A stretch of 6,273 bases of DNA from Verrucomicrobia bacterium UBA1727 (GCA_002315875.1 DCIL01000039.1:9932-16204); one strand, 5' to 3'. Counted from the first letter of the stretch, positions 1-6,192 are shown. The notes: a model not told the origin generated them from the sequence alone. Made by a program: numbers and translations.

Positions 1-630
1 ATGGAGACCTCGATGCGCATCGTCAAGCCCACGATGGGCGTGTGGCCCGAGAAGGCGCCGAACAAGGTCGAGAAGGTTACGCTGAAGTTCGAGAAGGGAC
101 GCTGCACCGCGATCAACGGCAAGAAGATGTCCCCGCTGCAGGTGATGCTCGAGATGAACAAGATCGGCGGACGCAACGGCATCGGCATGAAGCACGCGCT
201 TGAGAACCGTATCATCGGCACCAAGAGCCGCGGCGTCTACGAGGCCCCCGGCATGGAGGTTCTCTCGTGGGGACTCAAGTACATCTACGAGGGCATCATG
301 GATCGCCGCTCGACGAAGATGTTCATGGAGATGTCGAAGTTCGTCAGCGATCAGATCTACGACGGCCGCTGGTTCGATCCCGCGACCGAAGCCGCCCGCG
401 CGGCGATTCAGGTCTGGGCGGACAAGGCGACGGCCGAGGTCACGCTCGGACTTTACAAGGGCAACATCTTCTTCGAAGCTCTCAAGGGACTCAAGGCCAC
501 GATCTACAACGAAGCCGACTCCTCGATGGAGGCATCGAACGGACTTAATCCGCACAGCTCCCAGGGCTTCGCCGAGATTCAGTCCGTCGAGGCCAAGATG
601 CTCGCGAAGGCAGGACAGATCAAGGCGTGA
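1..630 (+). CDS. argG: Argininosuccinate synthase, C-terminal half (partial, 5' end outside window)
   Basis: Argininosuccinate synthase is the cytoplasmic enzyme that joins citrulline and aspartate with ATP to form argininosuccinate in arginine biosynthesis. The reading frame is open from base 1 to a TGA at 628-630 and gives 209 residues, about half of the usual length near 400, so the N-terminal ATP-binding part lies upstream. The ATG at base 1 is therefore most likely an internal Met. Family hallmarks of the synthase C-terminal domain are visible: GGRNGIGMKHALENRIIGTK (residues 56-75) followed by SRGVYEAPG (76-84), then WFDP (124-127), LYKGNIFF (151-158) and HSSQGFAEI (185-193). The last helix, the oligomerisation tail, appears complete. 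Lysine is written almost only as AAG, unlike the more mixed codons of the next gene, which fits high expression. Family assignment is firm; operon membership is not shown. Confidence 0.95.
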   Translation: METSMRIVKPTMGVWPEKAPNKVEKVTLKFEKGRCTAINGKKMSPLQVMLEMNKIGGRNGIGMKHALENRIIGTKSRGVYEAPGMEVLSWGLKYIYEGIMDRRSTKMFMEMSKFVSDQIYDGRWFDPATEAARAAIQVWADKATAEVTLGLYKGNIFFEALKGLKATIYNEADSSMEASNGLNPHSSQGFAEIQSVEAKMLAKAGQIKA

Positions 631-640
631 AATGGGTGGT

Positions 641-670
641 GAAGAGAAGTGAAGAGAGGTGAAGAGAGGT
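641..670 (+). repeat. Three tandem copies of a 10-bp purine-rich repeat in the grpE leader
   Basis: Bases 641-650 (GAAGAGAAGT), 651-660 (GAAGAGAGGT) and 661-670 (GAAGAGAGGT) are direct repeats; the last two are identical and the first differs at one position. The array begins 10 bases after the argG stop and ends 16 bases before the grpE ATG. The transcript would contain several Shine-Dalgarno-like AGAGG stretches there. A function is not evident. Slippage-prone low-complexity DNA is the simplest reading. Confidence 0.85.
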
Positions 671-674
671 TTTG

Positions 675-679
675 AAGGG
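675..679 (+). promoter_or_regulatory. Ribosome binding site that decides the grpE start
   Basis: AAGGG at 675-679 lies 7 bases before the ATG at 687, a normal spacing. The in-frame TTG at 672 would start only 2 bases after the AGAGG of the last 10-bp repeat, which is too close. The ATG is therefore preferred. Confidence 0.6.
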
Positions 680-686
680 CAATTTT

Positions 687-1271
687 ATGGATAAGGAAAA
701 CGAAAAGACAGACAAGGTACAGGAAGAGTCCGATGTGAAGGCCTCCGAGGTCAAAGAGGAACCTTCCCAACCTTCCCAACCCTCTCAACCTTCTCAACCC
801 TCTCAACCTTCCCAACCCTCTCAACCTTCTCAACCCTCACCTGACTGGAAAGATCTCTACGCTCGTCTTTTGGCTGACTTCGACAACTACAAGAAGCGCG
901 CCGCTCGCGACCGTGAAGATTCCTATCGTTTCGCCGAGTCGGACATTCTCAAGGATGTTCTGCCGGTAATCGATAATCTCGCCCTCGCCCTCGCGAATGC
1001 CAAGGAAAAGGCCGAGGATCCTTTCGTCAAAGGCGTCCAGCTCGTTTACGATTCGCTTCTCAAGGCGTTTAAGGATCACGATGCCGAACCTTTCGATTCG
1101 CTCGGCAAGGTGCTTGATCCCAATACGATGGAAGCGATTGCCACTTTGCCTTCTCCGGATGTCGAAGAGGGCATGGTTGCGAACGAGGTCAAGCGCGGCT
1201 GGATGCTCAAGGGTAAGCTCCTCAGGGCTGCGCAGGTGGTCGTTTCGAGTGGGTTGCCGGACAAACAGTGA
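687..1271 (+). CDS. grpE: GrpE nucleotide exchange factor with a Pro-Ser-Gln repeat tail
   Basis: GrpE is the cytoplasmic co-chaperone that releases ADP from DnaK (Hsp70) during protein folding and acts as a dimer. The product has 194 residues, a normal family length. Residues 1-25 are acidic and Lys/Glu-rich, residues 26-49 are eight PSQ triplets, and the conserved part begins near W54. The helical dimer segment shows DFDNYKKRAARD (64-75) and ILKDVLPVIDNLALAL (87-102). The beta domain that contacts DnaK shows LDPNTMEAI (143-151) and GWMLKGKLLRAAQVVVSSG (171-189). The usual His of the DPxxHEA motif is Met here. The N-terminal part is mostly repeat, so the long helix ahead of the four-helix bundle looks short. 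No dnaK or dnaJ lies alongside. The start is the ATG at 687, preceded by AAGGG, rather than the TTG at 672. The identity is secure from the C-terminal two thirds. Confidence 0.93.
   Translation: MDKENEKTDKVQEESDVKASEVKEEPSQPSQPSQPSQPSQPSQPSQPSQPSPDWKDLYARLLADFDNYKKRAARDREDSYRFAESDILKDVLPVIDNLALALANAKEKAEDPFVKGVQLVYDSLLKAFKDHDAEPFDSLGKVLDPNTMEAIATLPSPDVEEGMVANEVKRGWMLKGKLLRAAQVVVSSGLPDKQ
762..842 (+). repeat. 9-bp tandem repeat encoding (PSQ)8, with 36-bp higher-order duplication
   Basis: Eight full 9-bp units (762-833) and one degenerate unit (834-842) follow one another without gaps. Three variants occur: CCTTCCCAA (A), CCCTCTCAA (B) and CCTTCTCAA (C), in the order A A B C B A B C and then a B-like unit. 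The block A-B-C-B at 771-806 is repeated at 807-842, with its last unit altered at the 3' end, so the array seems to have grown by a 36-bp duplication. The variants differ mainly at third codon positions, and every full unit still reads Pro-Ser-Gln. The repeat lies inside grpE, in the disordered tail. Confidence 0.92.
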
Positions 1272-1283
1272 TTTTGGTATAAT
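1254..1283 (+). promoter_or_regulatory. Sigma-70-type promoter of the ferredoxin operon
   Basis: A perfect -10 box TATAAT at 1278-1283 is preceded by TGG (extended -10, 1275-1277). TTGCCG at 1254-1259 is a fair -35 box at 18-bp spacing. The predicted start is near base 1290, giving a leader of about 36 bases to the ATG at 1326. The -35 box lies in the last codons of grpE and the -10 box begins 7 bases after its stop. The core matches the second promoter at 5542-5550. Confidence 0.8.
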
Positions 1284-1287
1284 TCAC

Positions 1288-1303
1288 GTGTCTTCGAAGA
1301 CAC
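1288..1303 (+). promoter_or_regulatory. Perfect 16-bp palindrome over the predicted transcription start
   Basis: GTGTCTTCGAAGACAC is identical to its own reverse complement. It begins 5 bases after the -10 box and covers about -2 to +14 of the predicted transcript. This placement is typical for an operator of a dimeric repressor. Alternatively, the RNA could form a short hairpin with a UCGA loop at its 5' end. No T-tract follows, so it is not an intrinsic terminator. Which regulator might bind is unknown. Confidence 0.6.
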
Positions 1304-1325
1304 AGAACAAACAAGGAGAACAACC

Positions 1326-1496
1326 ATGGCTCATAAGATTGCTGCCGACAAGTGCGTCGGATGCGGATGCTGCAAGGATGCGTGCCCCGCGGAGGCGATT
1401 GCTGAGGGTACGCCCTATACGATCGATCCCGACAAGTGCGTTGACTGCGGTGCCTGCGCCGCGCAGTGCCCGAACGAAGCTATCGCCCCGGCGTGA
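1326..1496 (+). CDS. Small 2[4Fe-4S] ferredoxin (56 residues)
   Basis: This is a bacterial (clostridial-type) ferredoxin, a soluble cytoplasmic one-electron carrier. Two cluster motifs CxxCxxCxxxCP are complete: Cys10, 13, 16 and 20 with Pro21, and Cys38, 41, 44 and 48 with Pro49. An additional Cys15 sits next to Cys16. The two halves are related to each other (DKCVGCG at 8-14, DKCVDCG at 37-43), as expected for this duplicated fold, and the length of 56 residues is standard. The ATG at 1326 has a strong AAGGAGA site at 1313-1319. It is the first gene after the promoter at 1254-1283, and its TGA (1494-1496) overlaps the GTG start of the exporter-like gene. The redox partner cannot be told from sequence. 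The identity is firm; a link to the downstream membrane protein is inferred only from coupling. Confidence 0.95.
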   Translation: MAHKIAADKCVGCGCCKDACPAEAIAEGTPYTIDPDKCVDCGACAAQCPNEAIAPA

Positions 1497-2329
1497 TAGA
1501 ATTCGTACAGGAAACCCTGCTGCTTCTGCCGTTTCTCTTTGCGACTTATCTCGTACTTGAAGCGATAGAAGCGAAAGCGGGAGGCGCGCTCGAGAAATTT
1601 CTCGAGCGTGCTCGTTCAATAGGTCCGCTCGCCGGTGCGCTCGCCGGTGCGATTCCGCAATGCGGTGTCTCCGCAGCCGCGGCATCTTTTTATGCGGGGG
1701 GAATCATCACCGTCGGCACGCTCGTATCCGTGTTTCTCTCGACGTCCGACGAATTGCTGCCGGTTCTTCTTTCCGAGCGCGCGCCGATCTCGCTGATGTT
1801 GAAGATCGTGGGACTCAAGGTCGTCTTCGCCATTGCCGTCGGTTTTACCATCAACGGTGTCTTTGCCGCGCTTCGCCGTTTTCGCCGCGAGGTTTCGGTG
1901 CATGAGCTTTGCGAGCACAGTCACTGCGGATGCCGCGATCATAAGGGCATTCTCGTGCCGGCGCTTATCCATACTGCGGAAATCTTCGTTTTCATCGTCA
2001 TTATCTCCGGTGCCATCGAACTGGCGATGCATTATTTCGGTGAGGACTGCTTGCAGCGGCTGCGGCTTACCACTCCGTTTTTCGGAGAGCTTGCGGCCGG
2101 GGCGCTCGGACTGATTCCGAATTGTGCGGTCTCGGTTGCTGGCGCCAAGCTCTACCTGGCGGGCGCGATGAGTCCCGGGGCGCTGATGGCCTCTTCGTTC
2201 ACCGGTTCGGGACTCGGCCTCCTCGTGCTTTTCCGCACCAATCGCAACTTGAAGGAGAACCTTTCGATTCTCGCTTCGGTCTATGTGATCGGCGTGTTGC
2301 TCGGCTGGCTCTGCGGAGCGTTGATATGA
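1493..2329 (+). CDS. Putative heavy-metal/manganese exporter, ArsP_2-like multi-pass membrane protein
   Basis: The 278-residue product resembles the ArsP_2 family, often called putative manganese transporters or 10TM heavy-metal exporters; the substrate is not established. Hydrophobic segments lie near residues 7-25, 46-66, 68-83, 104-127, 154-178, 196-223, 225-247 and 258-277. The protein is an internal duplication: IPQCGVS (54-60) followed by YAGG and STSDE (83-87) in the first half corresponds to IPNCAVS (208-214) followed by YLAG and FTGSG (236-240) in the second. The linker between halves holds CEHSHCGCRDH (140-150), rich in metal-binding Cys and His and probably cytoplasmic. The GTG at 1493 is chosen because it overlaps the ferredoxin stop by 4 bases (GTGA) and leaves the usual short N-terminus before the first membrane helix; a GTG at 1466 would add 9 residues inside the ferredoxin gene. 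The ribosome site is weak, so translational coupling is likely. Confidence 0.8.
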   Translation: MIEFVQETLLLLPFLFATYLVLEAIEAKAGGALEKFLERARSIGPLAGALAGAIPQCGVSAAAASFYAGGIITVGTLVSVFLSTSDELLPVLLSERAPISLMLKIVGLKVVFAIAVGFTINGVFAALRRFRREVSVHELCEHSHCGCRDHKGILVPALIHTAEIFVFIVIISGAIELAMHYFGEDCLQRLRLTTPFFGELAAGALGLIPNCAVSVAGAKLYLAGAMSPGALMASSFTGSGLGLLVLFRTNRNLKENLSILASVYVIGVLLGWLCGALI

Positions 2330-4785
2330 TGATTGTGAACGCATTACTGGCGGCAGCGGTGCTGTCGCTGAATGGAGATTGGAATCTCAAGGGATGGCCC
2401 ACGCCCGACCGTGGCAGCGTACGCACGCTCGAGAAGATTCCCGCGGATGCTCTTACGCTCGCGGCGAAAGTTCCGGGCTGCTACGAACTCGATCTCTGCG
2501 CGGCCGGACTTTTACCGAATCTATTTTACGCGAACAATCACTACGCCGTTCGCAAGTACGAAGGACATCAGTGGCTCTATTCGCGCAAGTTCAAGCTGGA
2601 TGCGGTTGCGTCCGGTGAAAAGGCGGTGCTGGAGTTTGACGGACTCGACACGCTCTGCGACGTCTTCGTAAACGGACGGAAGGTCGGTGAGGCGGCAGAC
2701 ATGTTCGTACCGCACGAGTTCGAGGTTACGGACGCAGTGCGCTCTGGTGAGAATGAAATTGCTGTTCTCTTCCGTGCGCCGATCGTTGAGTCGCAGTTTG
2801 TGGACATCGCACCGATTGGCGATGCGAATTCGAGTGCCGAACTCGAGGGCTTCCGCAAGCCGGCGTGCATGATCGGCTGGGACATTCTGCCGCGCTTCGT
2901 CTCCGCGGGAATCTTCCGCGATGTGCGGCTCAACGTGCGGCGTCCCGAGCGCATTCGCGACTGGTTCTGTGCTCAGACTGCCATCGACCTCGAGAAGCGC
3001 TCGGCGAATTTCCTGCTGGACATGCGGCTCGAAGGATCCTTCCGCCGGTTGGATACGTCCGAGCTTGTTGTCAGCGTTTCACGCAAGGGCAAGCAGGTTG
3101 TCGGAAAGAATCTGAAGCTTGTCCATTGGGCTCCGCGATTGGGCTTTGCAATCAGCAATGCCGATTTCTGGTGGCCGCGGGGATTCGGTGAGCCGTCCCT
3201 TTACGATGTGAAGGTGGAGTGGAAGGATCTTGCGAGCGGCGAAATCTTTGACGTGAAGAAGTTTCGTCTCGGCGTGCGCAAGATTGAGTTCACGCTACGG
3301 GACTATGAACTGGCGACGAAGAAGCCCGGTGAAATGCTGTTCACGGTCAATGGCAAGCCGTGCTTCATCCGCGGCACGAGCTGGACGCCTACCGACGCGT
3401 TGCCTTGTCGGGCGAAGGAACGAATCGTTCCGACGCTCGAACTGGTGGCCGAAGCGAATTGCAATATGATTAGGGTCTGGGGTGGTGGACTCTACGAGCC
3501 GGAGGTTTTCTGGAATTGGTGTGATGAGAACGGTGTCATGGTTTGGCAGGATTTCTGTTTCGCCTGCACACAGTACGCGCAGAACAATCTCGCCTTTCAC
3601 GAACAGGTGAAGAAGGAGACGATCGCGGTCGTCAAGCGTCTTCGCAATCACGCCTCGCTTGCGCTTTGGTGCGGTAACAACGAAAACGATTCGGTGTATT
3701 CGGTCGGCCACTGGAAGAATCATGGAGCCGATCCCAATCGCGATGTCATTTCGCGCAAGCTCCTCCCCGAGGTCCTCCGCGAGTTTGATCCGACGCATCC
3801 TTATTTGCCGAGCTCGCCGTTCGTCAATCGGGACGTCATCGAGGGACGCACGCTGTCCGTCGAGGGCCACTACTATCGTCGCTGGTGGAAGGGTGATGTC
3901 ATCACCGCCTCCCACGAGAAGTTCTACAGCGAGATCGGTCTTCACGGATGTCCGGCGGCGGCGTCCGTTCGCGAAATGTTCTCGCCTGACTGTCATAATC
4001 CGTTCACGTCTCCGGCTGAGAACAATCGCATGTGGAAGGTGAAATACGAAGCGTATGATCCGTCCGCGCTTTTCGGTCCCGGCAGTGAACTTCAGCCGGG
4101 CGAGCCGCCACGCGGCGTTTGTGATTTCAACGACCAGTGGGTCAAGCGCGGCGTTTGCGTCTTCGAGGGGAAGGCGTTGGAACGCTCCCGCTGGACCGGT
4201 TGCCGTAATCATCGTCTCGTGTTGCAGATGCACATGCTCTTCGGAGATCCCATCCCGAATGATCTCGAGACCTTTGCGCTCGAGAGTCAGTGTGCACAAG
4301 CCGAGGGCATGAAGTTCCTGGTCGAGCATTGTCGTTCGCGCAAGTTCGCGAAGAAAACCGGCATGACCTGGTGGAACATTCGGGACGGCTGGCCGATCAT
4401 CTCGGACGGGGTAGTTGAATACAACGGACGGCGCAAGCTCGCCTACGATTACATCAAGTGTTCTCAGCAGGACGTGCTGGTGATGGTGGACGAAAACGGT
4501 GATGTTCTCGTGGTCAATGATCTGCTGCGTCCCGTCTCCGGCCGCGTCCAGCTTGTGGATGCCGAGAGTGGCAAGACCTTTCTTGTGACCGATTTCAATT
4601 GTCCCGAAAACGCCGTGGCGAAGATCGGGGCGGTCAAGCTTGAGGGACAGGGTGTGGTGAAGATCAGCTACACGGCTGACGGGCGCACGTTCTCCAATCA
4701 TTATCTTTACGGCGGACCCACGAGCAAGTTCGTCGGCGAAAAGAAAATCAAGTTCGGCGATTATCGTCGTTGGATGGGTCTGTGA
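2326..4785 (+). CDS. Glycoside hydrolase family 2 protein, beta-mannosidase-like
   Basis: The 819-residue product has the GH2 layout: an N-terminal jelly-roll sugar-binding domain (about 15-205, from SLNGDWNLKGW), an immunoglobulin-like domain (about 212-325), a TIM barrel (about 330-690) and a C-terminal beta domain. Features typical of beta-mannosidases are FIRGTSWTPTD (347-357), RVWGGGLYEPE (383-393), VWQDFCFAC, and ALWCGNNEN (446-454) with the likely acid/base Glu453. SEIGLHG (535-541) carries the likely nucleophile Glu536. WWNIRDGWP near 686-694 matches the end of the barrel. The substrate could be a beta-mannoside or another glycan; GH2 specificity is hard to read. The hydrophobic start MMIVNALLAAAVLSL is followed almost at once by the catalytic fold and has no basic residue, so export is uncertain. 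The ATG at 2326 overlaps the upstream stop (ATGA) and has GGAG at 2315-2318; the ATG at 2329 is an equal alternative. Confidence 0.88.
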   Translation: MMIVNALLAAAVLSLNGDWNLKGWPTPDRGSVRTLEKIPADALTLAAKVPGCYELDLCAAGLLPNLFYANNHYAVRKYEGHQWLYSRKFKLDAVASGEKAVLEFDGLDTLCDVFVNGRKVGEAADMFVPHEFEVTDAVRSGENEIAVLFRAPIVESQFVDIAPIGDANSSAELEGFRKPACMIGWDILPRFVSAGIFRDVRLNVRRPERIRDWFCAQTAIDLEKRSANFLLDMRLEGSFRRLDTSELVVSVSRKGKQVVGKNLKLVHWAPRLGFAISNADFWWPRGFGEPSLYDVKVEWKDLASGEIFDVKKFRLGVRKIEFTLRDYELATKKPGEMLFTVNGKPCFIRGTSWTPTDALPCRAKERIVPTLELVAEANCNMIRVWGGGLYEPEVFWNWCDENGVMVWQDFCFACTQYAQNNLAFHEQVKKETIAVVKRLRNHASLALWCGNNENDSVYSVGHWKNHGADPNRDVISRKLLPEVLREFDPTHPYLPSSPFVNRDVIEGRTLSVEGHYYRRWWKGDVITASHEKFYSEIGLHGCPAAASVREMFSPDCHNPFTSPAENNRMWKVKYEAYDPSALFGPGSELQPGEPPRGVCDFNDQWVKRGVCVFEGKALERSRWTGCRNHRLVLQMHMLFGDPIPNDLETFALESQCAQAEGMKFLVEHCRSRKFAKKTGMTWWNIRDGWPIISDGVVEYNGRRKLAYDYIKCSQQDVLVMVDENGDVLVVNDLLRPVSGRVQLVDAESGKTFLVTDFNCPENAVAKIGAVKLEGQGVVKISYTADGRTFSNHYLYGGPTSKFVGEKKIKFGDYRRWMGL

Positions 4786-5537
4786 TGAAAATATCGGTCA
4801 TCACCGTTTGTCGTAACAATGCCGCGATGCTTGCGCGTGCGATGGACAGCGTATTGCGTCAGCGTTTGAATGGCTTCGAGCTGGAATACATCGTTGTCGA
4901 TGGCGGCAGCAGCGACGGCACGCTTGAGCTTTTGCGCGCCTACGAACAGAAGAACGGGGGACGCATCAAGTGGATCAGCGAGAGCGACCGCGGCATTTAC
5001 GATGCGATGAACAAGGGTATTGCGCTTTCAACCGGCGACCTTGTTGGAATCGTCAACTCTGATGATGCTTTTGCGTCCGACACGGTGCTTGAATCCGTTT
5101 CCGCGGCATTTGCTGAGGATCCCTCGCTTGAGGCGGTTTACGGAGACGTGCGTTTCGTGCGTGACGGCAAGGTCGCGCGTTATGTGAGCGGACGGTATTT
5201 TCGTCCATGGATGTTCCGCCTGGCGACCTTCCCTCCGCATCCTTCGACCTTCATTCGGCGCGAGTGTTTTGTGAAGTGGGGCGGATATGATACTTCCTAT
5301 CGCATCGCCGGTGATTTTGATTTGCTTTTGCGTTTCATGCTTCTCAAGGGTATGCATTGTCGCTATCTTCCGCTTTGTACGCACGATATGGCGCTCGGCG
5401 GCGCTTCGACCACGCTGGCGCGGCAGTGGGAGAAGGAGACGGAGGACCTTCGGGCGATTCGCGCCAATGGTCTTTGGACGGCCCGTCCGCTCACCTGGCT
5501 TCGTTATCCATTGAAAGCGATGGAGTTTCTTCGCTGA
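4785..5537 (+). CDS. Family 2 glycosyltransferase
   Basis: The 250-residue product is a GT-A fold, inverting glycosyltransferase that moves a sugar from a nucleotide-sugar to a glycan or lipid acceptor. The N-terminal strand ISVITVCRNN (3-12) is followed by the nucleotide-binding VVDGGSSDGT (37-46), SESDRGIYDAMNKG (65-78) and the metal-binding NSDD (91-94). HPSTFIRRECF (152-162) and GDFDLLLRF (176-184) are typical of the acceptor half in this subfamily, often found in exopolysaccharide and O-antigen clusters. There is no membrane anchor, so it probably acts at the cytoplasmic face of the membrane. The ATG at 4785 shares one base with the GH2 stop (TGATG); a TTG at 4770 lies inside the GH2 gene and is less likely. 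The ribosome site is weak, again suggesting coupling. No other polysaccharide genes are nearby, so donor and acceptor are unknown. Confidence 0.9.
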   Translation: MKISVITVCRNNAAMLARAMDSVLRQRLNGFELEYIVVDGGSSDGTLELLRAYEQKNGGRIKWISESDRGIYDAMNKGIALSTGDLVGIVNSDDAFASDTVLESVSAAFAEDPSLEAVYGDVRFVRDGKVARYVSGRYFRPWMFRLATFPPHPSTFIRRECFVKWGGYDTSYRIAGDFDLLLRFMLLKGMHCRYLPLCTHDMALGGASTTLARQWEKETEDLRAIRANGLWTARPLTWLRYPLKAMEFLR

Positions 5538-5541
5538 TTTT

Positions 5542-5550
5542 TGGTATAAT
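5542..5550 (+). promoter_or_regulatory. Extended -10 promoter of the XRE-cupin gene
   Basis: TGGTATAAT at 5542-5550 is a perfect -10 box with the TGN extension, starting 5 bases after the glycosyltransferase stop. The predicted start is near 5557, giving a 21-base leader. No convincing -35 box is seen at 16-18 bp; TTGAAA at 5511-5516 is too far (28 bp). The extended -10 may compensate. Confidence 0.72.
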
Positions 5551-5577
5551 ACGCGCTTGTTTCTAAGGAAGAAAAAG

Positions 5578-6141
5578 ATGATTAAGGGATCCAGCGTCGG
5601 TAAGAGAATCCGCACCTATCGCGAGCAGCTCGATATGAGCGTCTACGATCTCGCGACGAAGAGCGGTGTTGATGAAAAGCTCGTCAATGCGATCGAGAAG
5701 GGTGAAGTCCTTCCCGCGCTTGGTGTGCTTACGAAGCTTTCCCGCGCGCTCGGCCAGCGGTTGGGCACGTTTATGGACGACCAGTTCAAGCCCGATCCGA
5801 TCATCACGCGCGCGGCGGATCTTGAGTCGAAGAAGGTTGCGGGCGAGGGCATGAACGAGCTTGGTTATGCGTCGCATTCGCTTGCGCTGGGCAAGCCCGA
5901 TCGGCACATGGATCCGTTCCGCATTGAATTCGCCGCGGACGGGGTGGACGAGTTGTCGTCCCACGAAGGCGAGGAGCTGATCATCTGTCTCGCTGGCGAA
6001 GTTGAGCTTACCTACGGCAATGAGAAGAATGTGCTTCAGCCCGGCGATACGGCGTATTACAATTGCGTCGTGAAGCATGGGCTTAAGGCGCTTGGCGGCA
6101 AGCCCGCCTCGATCTACGGTATCGTCTTCATGCCGGTTTAA
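5578..6141 (+). CDS. XRE-family helix-turn-helix regulator with C-terminal cupin domain
   Basis: The 187-residue product joins an XRE/lambda-repressor-type DNA-binding domain (about 6-64, including RIRTYREQLDMSVYDLATKS at 10-29 and VDEKLVNAIEKGEVLP at 31-46) to a cupin_2 barrel (about 112-186). The cupin shows SSHEGEELI (127-135) with His129 and Glu133, LAGEVELTYG (138-147), LQPGDTAYYN (153-162) and His167, partly keeping the metal-site residues. Such proteins usually sense a small ligand and regulate nearby genes; close relatives are, from memory, sometimes encoded next to acyl-CoA ligases, none of which is in view. The ATG at 5578 has AAGGAAG at 5565-5571, 6 bases away. The upstream TTG at 5557 coincides with the predicted transcription start, so it is unlikely to be used. 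It has its own promoter and stands alone before a tRNA gene. Its target is unknown. Confidence 0.88.
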   Translation: MIKGSSVGKRIRTYREQLDMSVYDLATKSGVDEKLVNAIEKGEVLPALGVLTKLSRALGQRLGTFMDDQFKPDPIITRAADLESKKVAGEGMNELGYASHSLALGKPDRHMDPFRIEFAADGVDELSSHEGEELIICLAGEVELTYGNEKNVLQPGDTAYYNCVVKHGLKALGGKPASIYGIVFMPV

Positions 6142-6192
6142 AGGTTGATTTTTCTTTCCAGGCATTCCACTTCGCAATGCTCGGAAGGATAT

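Noticed and set aside
579..833. A - strand frame encoding an Arg-Leu-Arg-Gly-Leu repeat protein
   Set aside because: It is simply the reverse reading of the 9-bp PSQ repeat in grpE and has no ribosome site or homology.
762..842. Possible CRISPR array or riboswitch repeat
   Set aside because: The units are 9 bp, contiguous, without spacers, and translate in frame as Pro-Ser-Gln inside grpE.
2122..2325. N-terminal extension of the GH2 frame by 68 residues
   Set aside because: This stretch is the coding sequence of the exporter-like gene in another frame; the ATGA overlap and the GH2 domain start both place the true start at 2326.
3295..4701. A 468-codon open frame on the - strand inside the GH2 gene
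   Set aside because: It lies wholly antisense to a clearly conserved GH2 catalytic domain, shows no recognisable family motifs, and such frames arise easily in GC-rich coding DNA. The same holds for the - strand frames at 1616-2344, 5028-5615 and 5563-6177.
5511..5516. TTGAAA as the -35 box of the XRE-cupin promoter
   Set aside because: It is 28 bp from the -10 box, well beyond the usable spacing of 16-19 bp.
6162..6180. Stem GCATT/AATGC with a 9-base loop between the XRE-cupin gene and the tRNA, as a possible terminator
   Set aside because: The stem is only 5 bp and AT-containing, and no T-run follows it. The T-rich stretch lies before it. TTGATT at 6145-6150 also has no good -10 box at the right distance, so I call neither a terminator nor a tRNA promoter.
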